In this document: in pieces, positions 8,001-13,652 of the stretch
Layout of the letters: each line of letters starts with the position of its first letter
Numbering within the stretch: the first letter of the stretch is position 1
Source: Allocoleopsis sp036703385
GTDB taxonomy: Bacteria > Cyanobacteriota > Cyanobacteriia > Cyanobacteriales > Coleofasciculaceae
Direction: 5' to 3'
Assembly: GCF_036703385.1 (NCBI RefSeq)
Contig: NZ_DATNPA010000021.1
Location: forward strand, 1-16,941
DNA: 16,941 bases
Translations under genes and position numbers: made by a program
The notes under the pieces: generated by a model
Told to the model about the DNA's origin: nothing
What the model saw: only the letters and a program-made list of their open reading frames with translations
Databases searched by the model: none

Positions 8001-8135
8001 ACTCCGAACTCGCCCCAAAACCCGGCGCTCTTGGGCCATATCACCGGGCTTAGACCAGGGAAGACGAGCATCTGCTTTAGGGAGGATGCTGTCAATATCA
8101 GCGATCAGAGATTGAATATCCTTCAAAGAAGCCAC
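5025..8135 (-). CDS. Large acidic protein with coiled-coil N-terminus, function unknown
   Basis: A 1036-residue protein I do not recognise. Residues 1-60 form a compact conserved-looking N-terminus (ending in VLGRVRSYLVSQQQ). Residues 68-165 are Gln/Glu/Arg-rich with heptad spacing, and 213-285 give another helical stretch, so oligomerisation is likely. From about 290 to the end it is low-complexity, rich in Ser, Glu, Asp, Gln, Pro and Thr, and probably disordered and strongly acidic. Short hydrophobic motifs recur in this tail: EDWE (386, 780), EDHFLP/EDHYIP (662, 687) and L-F-G-type motifs near 489, 560 and 647. No signal peptide or membrane segment is seen. The start is GTG at 8135 with a weak AAGGG upstream; no ATG lies between it and the in-frame upstream stop. 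It is the first gene of the unit with the Hsp70-like ATPase. It may be a partner or scaffold (inference). Confidence 0.88.
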   Translation of the reverse strand: MASLKDIQSLIADIDSILPKADARLPWSKPGDMAQERRVLGRVRSYLVSQQQNFAAASTELPLPATPAQQQVVDQIMQAVTQEMKFLRANLMQPLQSDIEALRQQREALVQEIRQLEQKRRQIDSISQGSTPQQQIISEFSQGLIDRYSESLTQQLAQILANFERRMGHSEWPERSHDAAYTPYSPIPLAGSDRAIAPAFLDQEPMEPVRQAPSTSEQLRKLQAHTDQLLITLEANQRAIFEALERDLRGYQASLSQGLEKMHNLGSQGEMLFTAVVNRWLEPLTQDPSTRLSSSVPPSDLANPTQAKGISLTTPETLVPSAALSFTEPLPLEPLSLQPKPVTEDATQPVSTSSQETIPTADSSPLLSEPSQSTPQNNVLQNLTSEDWEIVEGIEADNLDFELDDNDQLETFIQLDLEEPTSFSSPEGIGTPNSLDSQDSDFLLAWLNERQQDVSESEVAEVTGLDNSEVAAELTLNADRRRQEIDELYQSLFGTDALTDTVNKEASDFSIEGKSDSSESMPASEEFPAIAQNATPEAIADDPSVNADSVTSLPPQVEDALFAGLSVNTDAVEQPPDILPSQAQPPTEATQEWAQSWEAVFFEESESESLSQTDLPQQAQSSVSTDDSHQNSLSRQEAIVTIAALTDLFEEMGLSPEVTVAEDHFLPTPTPQPSESQTPNSEASRVEDHYIPASPEEDLLETTTLESDPEVDLSLDPNTLQQLQQDLDSFEGSMGQTTPRQDEQQWLSPDLEGSTVTPGVEPSYAQNQPFFMPPQESLAEDWEEFVLNYWLREREFANDAIPTAAELVESDFDPDLFPSEALELDQETTIQASVADSGELITQENEPAYFAFEDEPVVDEMRWDEPTDSTTEEAIAPWDATASFASPELELDSDFFTQEVLDTDLEGEGSTAMPGALREEGHPEASDPRQDPISPQDVLEHDSDNLAASGVDLEQPESENVELSTPNHQVVTSQEPSQPSTEGLSEDSTLENLTQEGELSSESNFQVNFPHTEALNSEQSDNPEKINPGSDSEAQP
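7546..7561. repeat. Two HIP1 octamers in direct abutment
   Basis: GCGATCGC occurs twice back to back, a 16-bp palindrome within the acidic protein gene. Other HIP1 copies start at 1401, 3687, 3810, 4128, 4641, 5509, 6517, 11001, 11490, 12078, 12579, 14130 and 15141. This density is a cyanobacterial hallmark. Confidence 0.95.
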
Positions 8136-8472
8136 GGTGAAACCCTTGACGAGAATAAGTGCACTGATACAGGAGTGAGTATGATTCCCCTGCTTTTTAT
8201 GTTAAATAAACAAGAGCCACTGAGGCTATGGGGATTGTTAGAGCCCATGAACTCAGGTTGAAGGCTGCTATCAATTGCAGAAAAATACCTATACCAGTTT
8301 CTCCCTAAAAATCCGGTAATTTAAATAAATTGATAAATATTCGGCTTTTTTGTCCTGATCGTAAACTCATTACAACTTCCACTTACTGAATTTACGAGAT
8401 GCCCCCTGGCACAAATAGAATTTTTGGAGGTCGATCAATATAGAGGATAATAATGGACACATGACTCGATGA

Positions 8473-8597
8473 GTGCCTCAAGCTCTGACAGAATCAGCAC
8501 CTGAAGGCACCTCCCTAAGGGGTAGAGCCGTCCTATGTGAGGAAACAACCTCTGCTTACGTCATTTTGGCTTGTCTTGAAAGGTTGGTGAGGTGCCT
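8473..8597 (+). promoter_or_regulatory. Possible structured leader or small RNA upstream of the Crp-like gene
   Basis: aggcacctc (8505-8513) is perfectly complementary to gaggtgcct (8589-8597). The same aggcac (8505-8510) can pair instead with gtgcct (8473-8478), giving two exclusive folds. Within the larger loop, gagg and cctc flank aaacaa in gaggaaacaacctc (about 8538-8551). It matches no riboswitch or conserved RNA that I recognise. The case rests only on complementarity. Confidence 0.3.
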
Positions 8598-8693
8598 GAA
8601 ACCCATTGTTCTGTTGCTTTGCAAACATTAAACTCCGAGCAGCCTCCTGCTTCAATTTAGGGGACAGCTAAGACTTTATCTGTCCACCGCGTT

Positions 8694-8699
8694 TACAAT
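8694..8699 (+). promoter_or_regulatory. Candidate -10 element of the Crp-like gene
   Basis: TACAAT lies 15 bases before the ATG at 8714. No good -35 is visible at 16-18 bp upstream. If used, the transcript would start at about 8706, which leaves almost no leader for that ATG. That would favour the in-frame ATG at 8741 as the true start. Confidence 0.3.
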
Positions 8700-8713
8700 G
8701 TGCTCGTGATTTC

Positions 8714-9421
8714 ATGGAAGACCGATACAACTCACACGAAATGAACTCAAATGTTAATGAGTTGATTAGCGCGGCACCTTTTTTTGCTGGCTTACCAGAA
8801 GCTACTGTAGAGCAAGCCACTGCTCACGTTGTCACCCGTAGCCATCCGGCCAACCGAGTAATCTTGTTGGAGAATGACTGGGGTGGCTCTGTTTACTTCA
8901 TTTTGGAAGGATGGGCAAAGATTCGCACCTACAACCTTGACGGCAGAGAGGTGACCCTCAACATTTTAGGAAAAGGAGAACTCTTTGGCGAAATGGCGGC
9001 GCTCGATGAGGTGCCGCGTTCCACCGATGTGATTACGCTAACGTCCACAACGATTGGCAGTATCCCAGCTCAGGATTTTGTCCAGCTAGTCCATAGCGAA
9101 CCCCTAGCGGGTGTCCGCTTATCTCAGCTGCTGGCAAAGCGTCTGCGTCAAGTCAATCGGCGTCTCCGCCTCCGGGAGTCGGATAGTACGTCTAGGGTGG
9201 CAGATACGTTATTGTTTTTAGCAGAAGGACAAGGGAAGTTGAAACAACAAGGAACTGAAATTCCCAATCTACCCCATCGAGAGTTAAGCAGCCTCAGTGG
9301 TTTGGCGCGGGAGACAGTGACGCGAGTGTTGACCAAGCTGGAAAAAAAGGGGCTAATTAAGCGCGATAACGACATCATGTACATCCCTGATGTGGCTGCC
9401 TTGGAAAAGATCATTGCCTAG
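8714..9421 (+). CDS. Crp/Fnr family transcriptional regulator, probably cAMP-responsive
   Basis: A 235-residue two-domain regulator. Residues about 22-125 form the cyclic-nucleotide-binding beta-roll, starting with APFFAGLP (21-28), as in cyanobacterial Crp proteins. The phosphate-binding cassette GELFGEMAALDEVPRST (88-104) keeps G92, E93, R102, S103 and T104, equivalent to the cAMP contacts of E. coli CRP, so cyclic-nucleotide binding is plausible. A dimerisation helix covers about 130-155. The winged helix-turn-helix is at 188-222 (HRELSSLSGLARETVTRVLTKLE), with an RETVTR recognition helix. No cysteine cluster is present, so it is not an Fnr-type iron-sulphur sensor. The alternative ATG at 8741 would remove nine non-conserved residues. 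A hairpin terminator follows the stop, so it is probably monocistronic. Cyanobacterial Crp relatives control motility, nitrogen and carbon genes; which applies here is unknown. Confidence 0.93.
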   Translation: MEDRYNSHEMNSNVNELISAAPFFAGLPEATVEQATAHVVTRSHPANRVILLENDWGGSVYFILEGWAKIRTYNLDGREVTLNILGKGELFGEMAALDEVPRSTDVITLTSTTIGSIPAQDFVQLVHSEPLAGVRLSQLLAKRLRQVNRRLRLRESDSTSRVADTLLFLAEGQGKLKQQGTEIPNLPHRELSSLSGLARETVTRVLTKLEKKGLIKRDNDIMYIPDVAALEKIIA

Positions 9422-9467
9422 TTCAGGATTCATCACGAGTCCAAAAACAACGAAAGCAATGCTTAGG

Positions 9468-9496
9468 GAGGAGGGTGGGCATTGCTCACCCTCCTC
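9468..9496 (+). terminator. Terminator hairpin after the Crp-like gene
   Basis: gaggagggtg (9468-9477) pairs perfectly with caccctcctc (9487-9496) around a 9-nt loop, followed by atttaatt. It lies about 47 bases past the stop. The 3' U-tract is weak. The loop is also complementary to 9455-9462. Confidence 0.7.
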
Positions 9497-9593
9497 ATTT
9501 AATTCAAAATACCAGGAATAGAATTAGTTTTAAACAAGCCCTCAGGGCGTCGAGCGTCGATTTTCTGGAACACCCTATACCACTGCAAAACAG

Positions 9594-10151
9594 ATGAGTT
9601 TTAAGAAAATCCTTGTTGCTATTAACAACTCGCCGTTAAGTATTCATGTCTTTACAGCGGCGCTAGAACTAGCTCAGACCAATAGAGCGGCGTTCAAGCT
9701 GTTTCACTGCATTCCCCCGGAAATGATGTCTGAACCAGCGGTTCCTATGTCTTACGATCCGAACTTACAGCCTAGCTTTACGGTTAGCAATTACCAGACT
9801 CAACAAATTATCATAGATCAGCAGATGGAGGCTGCCGATGCACTGCTGCAACGCTACTGCCAAGAAGCGCTGAACCAAGGGGTGCCTATGGAGGCTGATT
9901 ACCAGGTTGGGGAAGCGGGTCATCTCGTGTGTGAAGTGGCAAAGAGTTGGGAGGCCGATTTAATCGTCGTCGGGCGTCGGGGTCGTTCAGGATTAGCAGA
10001 AGTGTTACTGGGAAGCGTAAGTAACTATGTGGTACACCACGCTCCTTGTTCGGTGTTGGTAATTCAAGAATTAGAGTCTCAGACCACTGAGCAATCTGCC
10101 TCAGAGTTTTTGTCAGAGGAAACTCAGCCGCCCCCAAGTGACGAAAGGTAA
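9594..10151 (+). CDS. Universal stress protein (UspA family, ATP-binding type)
   Basis: A 185-residue cytoplasmic single-domain Usp. The N-terminal strand KKILVAINNS (4-13) supplies the usual nucleotide-side region, though the common Asp after the strand is Asn here (N11/N12). The ATP-binding motif is intact: G127-R-R-G130, then nine residues to G140-S141. The last strand is CSVLVIQ (152-158). A longer insert (about 41-75) and an acidic, Gln/Glu/Pro-rich tail (160-185) extend it beyond the usual 140-150 residues. No Shine-Dalgarno is evident before the ATG at 9594. It stands alone between the Crp-like gene and DUF2232, with repeat-rich DNA after it. Roles in this family include stress survival and signalling; a specific role cannot be assigned. 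Confidence 0.93.
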   Translation: MSFKKILVAINNSPLSIHVFTAALELAQTNRAAFKLFHCIPPEMMSEPAVPMSYDPNLQPSFTVSNYQTQQIIIDQQMEAADALLQRYCQEALNQGVPMEADYQVGEAGHLVCEVAKSWEADLIVVGRRGRSGLAEVLLGSVSNYVVHHAPCSVLVIQELESQTTEQSASEFLSEETQPPPSDER

Positions 10152-10155
10152 GCAG

Positions 10156-10240
10156 TAATGGGTTACAGGTTAGCAGGTTGCCAAGTTGGTAAGTTCAAGG
10201 TTCAGGTCAACCATCAAGCGTCAACCTTCAACCCTCCGAC
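10156..10240. repeat. Diverged AGGTTGC-type repeat with inverted arms
   Basis: The gap after the universal stress protein contains ggttacaggttagcaggttg and related AGGTT units, followed by their complement (caaccttcaaccc). gttcaaggtt and aaccttcaac are near-perfect inverted arms (one mismatch) that could act as a terminator. It is the same family as 11156-11290 and the insert at 12252-12345. Confidence 0.6.
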
Positions 10241-10265
10241 TAATGAATAATGATACTGAATTTGC

Positions 10266-11147
10266 ATGAGCGATCCTTCTGATAATGCCCCATCGTCTCG
10301 CCCCGATCCTTGTGAGGAAACGAAGAACCATCCTTTCAAATCGGCAGCAGAACCCCTGAGCGACTATTCTGACTCAACTGAGCAAACTGAACAAGACCCA
10401 GTACCACCCACTTCAACAGGTGAAACGGATGCGTTTGAAGAGCCACAAGTCAGTGGCACCGCCCTGACTGGGAGTACTCTCATGGATTCTCCAGAAGACG
10501 CCAAGCTAAGAAATCCTCAGCCTGTGACTAGAGGGCCACTAGCAATGGTGGAAACAGCATTTCTTGCCAGCGCTGCTAGCTTAATTTGGCTGATTAATTA
10601 TTACTTCCCTCTGGGGCCAGTGCTGCGGATGTTTTTCCCGATACCGATCGCGTTAGTCTATCTGCGCTGGGGAAACCGAGCCTCTTGGATGGCGGCAATT
10701 GTTTCGGGGTTATTGCTGTCGGTACTCATGGGGCCAACCCGCAGTATTCTGTTTGTTATACCTTATGGCCTGATGGGCGTCCAGCTAGGAGCCATGTGGA
10801 AACGTCGAGCCCACTGGCTCTTATCGATGACTACAGGAGCGCTGCTGGGCACGATAGGATTCTTTTTTCGATTTTGGCTGCTTTCCCTTCTCTTGGGTGA
10901 AGATTTATGGGTCTACGTGATGACTCAAATTACCCAGTTGACGGAGTGGGGGTTTACAAAACTAGGGTTATTAGCTCAGCCAGATCTAACTTTAATTCAG
11001 GCGATCGCTGTGGTGATGATCATCCTGAATAATCTGGTTTATTTATTCGTTGTCCATCTGGTTGCGTTACTCATGCTTGATCGCTTAGGTAACCCAATTC
11101 CGCGACCCCCTAACTGGGTACAAGTTTTGCTGGATTACGAAGGGTGA
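10266..11147 (+). CDS. DUF2232 integral membrane protein
   Basis: A 293-residue protein with a hydrophilic, probably disordered N-terminus (1-90, rich in Ser, Pro, Glu and Asp) followed by a membrane domain. Hydrophobic segments lie at about 98-115, 120-133, 140-157, 160-177, 185-212 and 243-272. The core PLGPVLRMFFPIPIALVYLRWG (115-136) and LNNLVYLFVVHLVALLMLDRLG (254-275) match the DUF2232 family of cyanobacteria and Firmicutes. Members resemble small S-component-like or MreD-like membrane proteins, but no function is established. In cyanobacteria the family is often found beside a TIGR00303 CobT-like gene, as here. A vitamin or cofactor link is therefore tempting but unproven. Confidence 0.9.
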   Translation: MSDPSDNAPSSRPDPCEETKNHPFKSAAEPLSDYSDSTEQTEQDPVPPTSTGETDAFEEPQVSGTALTGSTLMDSPEDAKLRNPQPVTRGPLAMVETAFLASAASLIWLINYYFPLGPVLRMFFPIPIALVYLRWGNRASWMAAIVSGLLLSVLMGPTRSILFVIPYGLMGVQLGAMWKRRAHWLLSMTTGALLGTIGFFFRFWLLSLLLGEDLWVYVMTQITQLTEWGFTKLGLLAQPDLTLIQAIAVVMIILNNLVYLFVVHLVALLMLDRLGNPIPRPPNWVQVLLDYEG

Positions 11148-11155
11148 TAAGAGTT

Positions 11156-11290
11156 GAAGGTTAAAAGGTTACAGGTTGTAGGTTGCAGGTTAAAAGGTTG
11201 CAGGTTGCAGGTTGCAGGTTAAAAGGTTGCAGGTTGCAGGTTAAAAGGTTGCAGGTTGTAGGTTGTAGGTTGTAGGTTGCAGGTTAAAAG
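11156..11290. repeat. Heptanucleotide tandem repeat array (AGGTTGC/AGGTTGT/AGGTTAAA)
   Basis: About 18 units fill most of the gap between the DUF2232 stop and the CobT-like start. Most are 7-nt AGGTTGC or AGGTTGT; every few units an 8-nt AGGTTAAA occurs. Heptamer arrays of this kind (STRR) are known from filamentous cyanobacteria. The array starts about 8 bp after the DUF2232 stop and ends about 40 bp before the next start codon. Confidence 0.95.
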
Positions 11291-11330
11291 ACTGACTTGA
11301 ACTTTCTTCTAACCTTCCCACATCCAAACC

Positions 11331-12668
11331 ATGATCCGAATTTATACTCAACCGACTCAGGGACATCAATGGTTGCAGCAGTATCAAGGACGCCGACCAA
11401 TACTGGCTTGTATTTTAGGATTTACCGCCACAGCTTTGATTCCCGGTATTTCGGCGGCTGGGGCAACACCCGACGATCGCAAATACACTGCGATCGCAGA
11501 TGGAGAATTTTTGCTCAACGGTGTTCAACCCAAGCCTCAATATCCCCTGCCACCACTCACCGCTGGGGCATCCCCTGTACTGATTTCCCGTGCTGTCGTT
11601 GAGGCATTCGACCTCCCTGTTTATCTGTTCAATGCGGGCTTACCTCAGTCTCCCGCAGTACCTGCCATTGACTTAGGGGGTGTCCCGGCTAAGTGTCTTA
11701 CGTCCGGGAATGCCTTACCCCTCGACACGGTGAAACATCTATTTGAACAAGGCGTAAAGTGGGGAGAAAAGCTGGCGGAAACGGCCGATGAAGGCTATGT
11801 GATTATCAGTGAGTGTGTGGTAGGAGGAACCACAACGGCTTTGAGTATACTCACGGGTTTGGGGATTGTGGCAGCGGGCAAGGTCAACAGTAGTCACCCG
11901 CAGTGCAATCATGCCCAAAAGTGGGCGATTGTGCAGGAGGGCTTGCGATGTGCAGGACTGGGGACTGAGGAAGTGGGGGAAAATCCAAAATCCAACATCC
12001 AAAATGCAAAATTGATTGACCCGTTCCAGTTAGTAGCAGCAGTAGGAGATCCGATGCAAATTGTGGCGGCTGGAATGGCGATCGCAGCGAGTCATCACTG
12101 TGGAGTATTGCTTGCCGGTGGTACGCAAATGCTGGCTGTTTATGCTTTAGCGCAGGCGTTGAGCCAGCTTGATGCATCAGTTCTACCTTCCGACACAGAT
12201 CTTGCTGCTCAATCGTCCCTAACTAAGAAGGGGATTGGTGACATAGAACAAGAGTTGGAAGTTAGTAAGTTGAAGGTTGAACGTTGTCTGGAAAACCTTC
12301 AACATTCAACCTCCAAACATTCAACCTCCCAACCTCCCAACCTTCAACCCAGTCCCCAGCCCCCAAGTCCCTCACTGAAATGGCAACCCGAACGAGTTGT
12401 AGTTGGAACAACTCGTTGGGTAGCAGAAGACCCCACAGGTGATACTGTTGGATTAGCACGAGACGTCGGCAGCGTACCGCTTTTGGCAACACCGTTAAGT
12501 TTTGCCACATCTCGCTATCCTCAGCTACAAGCTTATGAGGAAGGCTATGTCAAAGAAGGGGTCGGGGCGGGGGGATGTGCGATCGCAGCACATCTTTACA
12601 AAGGCTGGAACACGGTGCAATTACTGGGCACCATTGAAGCTTTAGTAGAGCGATACTGCCCAAGTTAA
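11331..12668 (+). CDS. CobT-like nicotinate-nucleotide phosphoribosyltransferase family protein (TIGR00303/UPF0284)
   Basis: A 445-residue protein of the TIGR00303 branch, related to CobT, which activates the lower-ligand base of cobamides as its alpha-ribotide. Conserved-looking blocks are ACILGFTATALIPGISAAGAT (26-46), YTAIADGEFLLNG (52-64), PPLTAGASPVLISRA (74-88), DLGGVPAKCL (114-123), ISECVVGGTTTALSILTGLG (159-178), AVGDPMQIVAAGMA (237-250), CGVLLAGGTQMLAVYALA (257-274), VVVGTTRWVAEDPTGD (356-371) and EGVGAGGCAIAAHL (409-422). Two low-complexity inserts interrupt it, at about 211-229 and 301-350. Their DNA consists of short tandem repeats like those between nearby genes. The rest is intact and the frame is open, so the protein may still be functional. 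Start ATG at 11331; no Shine-Dalgarno. Confidence 0.88.
   Translation: MIRIYTQPTQGHQWLQQYQGRRPILACILGFTATALIPGISAAGATPDDRKYTAIADGEFLLNGVQPKPQYPLPPLTAGASPVLISRAVVEAFDLPVYLFNAGLPQSPAVPAIDLGGVPAKCLTSGNALPLDTVKHLFEQGVKWGEKLAETADEGYVIISECVVGGTTTALSILTGLGIVAAGKVNSSHPQCNHAQKWAIVQEGLRCAGLGTEEVGENPKSNIQNAKLIDPFQLVAAVGDPMQIVAAGMAIAASHHCGVLLAGGTQMLAVYALAQALSQLDASVLPSDTDLAAQSSLTKKGIGDIEQELEVSKLKVERCLENLQHSTSKHSTSQPPNLQPSPQPPSPSLKWQPERVVVGTTRWVAEDPTGDTVGLARDVGSVPLLATPLSFATSRYPQLQAYEEGYVKEGVGAGGCAIAAHLYKGWNTVQLLGTIEALVERYCPS
11954..12015. repeat. In-frame short tandem repeats, insert 1 of the CobT-like gene
   Basis: ACTGGGGACTG-type units (complement of the cyanobacterial STRR1 heptamer CCCCAGT) run into AAAATCC heptamers (aaaatccaaaatcc, then variants). 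They encode about residues 209-229 (GTEEVGENPKSNIQNAK). The AAAATCC unit also occurs at 13633-13652, outside any gene. Confidence 0.75.
12252..12372. repeat. In-frame short tandem repeats and hairpin, insert 2 of the CobT-like gene
   Basis: gttgaaggtt (12269-12278) and aaccttcaac (12294-12303) form a perfect 10-bp inverted repeat. Repeated TTCAACCTCC/CCAACCT units and CCCAGTC/CCCAGCC/CCCAAGT units (STRR1-like) follow. The segment encodes a Ser/Pro/Gln-rich stretch (about 308-348). The AGGTTGA/TCAACCT units match the family in the flanking gaps. Confidence 0.8.
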
Positions 12669-12947
12669 TACCATTACGTCGAAGTTAGTGAGATTAGTTT
12701 AGCAAGGGTCACCTCTAGCAAGACCAACTACACAAGTACAACGCCAGGTTTTAGTCTCAGTTCAAGTAAGCTTCATAATTATAGCTATACAGTTCAGTTG
12801 CACCCGTCATCCACACAAAGAAAGACTCTTTGGCTATATTTGTACAGGTACTACACTGATTTGAGGTTAATCTTCTCTATAGGCAAGTAACGCTGTACTT
12901 TCTCTGGTCATGTGAGAGTTGTTTTCAAGAGCTGCTCGACTGCAAAC
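12669..12947. other. Convergent intergenic region
   Basis: This lies between the ends of the CobT-like gene (plus) and the small coiled-coil gene (minus). The only structure noticed is caaaga/tctttg with a 5-nt loop in caaagaaagactctttg (about 12818-12834), followed by a T-rich stretch. It is a weak terminator candidate for the CobT-like gene. Confidence 0.4.
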
Positions 12948-13328
12948 CTAAGAGTGAATTCTCCGAGCTAGCAGCTGTTCTTCCAGAGCAGCGATGCGAT
13001 TATACGCTGCGGTTAGTTGGGCGGTCAGACGTTGAACTTGAATGTCCGCCGATAGAGTATTCTCACTGCTTTGATGAGAATTGGGAAGTTCGCTTTTACC
13101 ATCGATCAGGACGTCTTTATGATCCATCACAGAGTCAAGAAGACTTGGACTTTGATAGGTATACGACCTGAACTGTCCAGCTGACGAGAAAGGGTTACTT
13201 TCCTGACGTGGCATCTGTTTGATTTCAGTCAGCGATTCTGAGACTTTGCAACTAAGCTGGTCAATGATTTGGTAGAGTGCATCGACTTTATGACTCAGAG
13301 CGATGACTTGCTTTTGAACGGCATCCAT
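12948..13328 (-). CDS. Small coiled-coil protein, function unknown
   Basis: A 126-residue hydrophilic protein that I do not recognise. Residues 1-38 (VQKQVIALSHKVDALYQIID...) and 96-122 (IQVQRLTAQLTAAYNRIAALEEQLL) have heptad patterns typical of coiled coils. They flank a polar linker (40-92) with a distinctive LLDSVMDHKDVLIDG (63-77). There is no signal peptide or membrane segment. The start is well supported: AGGAG lies 5 bases before the ATG at 13328. It is probably a small scaffold or adaptor that oligomerises (inference). No neighbour on the same strand suggests a role. Confidence 0.8.
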   Translation of the reverse strand: MDAVQKQVIALSHKVDALYQIIDQLSCKVSESLTEIKQMPRQESNPFSSAGQFRSYTYQSPSLLDSVMDHKDVLIDGKSELPNSHQSSENTLSADIQVQRLTAQLTAAYNRIAALEEQLLARRIHS

Positions 13329-13419
13329 GCGATCTCCTAGTGTCCAAAACTGGGTTCACTTTTATGCTATTCACTTTAGGGGTAAATTGACCTTGATTGC
13401 TGATTGATTTAACTATTGC

Positions 13420-13462
13420 AAAAAACGACCTGATAAAACCGTTGACTCATTTTTAATCAGGT
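13420..13462 (-). terminator. Terminator-like hairpin in the leader of the small coiled-coil gene
   Basis: acctgat (13428-13434) plus aaaa (13435-13438) pairs with ttttaatcaggt (13451-13462), leaving one bulged base. On the minus strand the hairpin is followed by CG and six T residues (13425-13420). It lies about 90 bases upstream of the small coiled-coil start, so it either ends an upstream transcript or acts as an attenuator. Confidence 0.4.
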
Positions 13463-13474
13463 AAATTTAAAAAA

Positions 13475-13503
13475 TTGACATTTACAGGGTTAGCAAATAT
13501 ACT
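13475..13503 (+). promoter_or_regulatory. Near-consensus sigma-70-type promoter
   Basis: TTGACA (13475-13480), a 17-bp spacer and TATACT (13498-13503) make an almost ideal vegetative promoter. Transcription would begin near 13510, some 395 bases before the lyase start. It implies a long leader or a separate small RNA. Confidence 0.65.
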
Positions 13504-13632
13504 TAGTTCCTCATTCCTGTTGGCTGAGCCCTCCTAATTCCCTGTAATGAAGATGGAATAGTAAACAATACCAATTTAACCAGAGGAGGCGACGGATCAT
13601 AGATTGAAACCATTGCCTCCAGAAGGCTTGTG

Positions 13633-13652
13633 CAATCCAAAATCCAAAATGC
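13633..13652. repeat. AAAATCC heptamer repeat, intergenic copy
   Basis: caatccaaaatccaaaatgc carries two or three AATCCAA units, matching the in-gene copy near 11979-12008. Confidence 0.7.

Larger units (their letters stand above)
8136..8713. other. Long divergent intergenic region (578 bp)
   Basis: It separates the minus-strand acidic protein gene from the plus-strand Crp-like regulator, so it must hold promoters for both. Bases 8280-8460 are A/T-rich. Bases 8470-8600 are G/C-richer with several complementary segments (see the separate entry). No CDS of credible length was found on either strand; the open frame over 7983-8261 on the plus strand mostly shadows the acidic gene. Confidence 0.7.

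Noticed and set aside
8469..8504. Short open frame starting ATGAGTGCCTCAAG
   Set aside because: Only 11 codons, no ribosome binding site, and it overlaps the complementary segments.
8450..8713. 6S RNA, tmRNA, RNase P RNA or SRP RNA in the long intergenic region
   Set aside because: None of the diagnostic conserved cores of these RNAs was found there.
11297..11602. Plus-strand frame of 101 codons overlapping the start of the CobT-like gene
   Set aside because: It is in another frame and its sequence is out-of-frame translation of the conserved CobT-like N-terminus.
13590..13612. GATTGAAAC end resembling a cyanobacterial CRISPR repeat terminus
   Set aside because: Only one copy, without the palindromic repeat body, spacers or cas genes.
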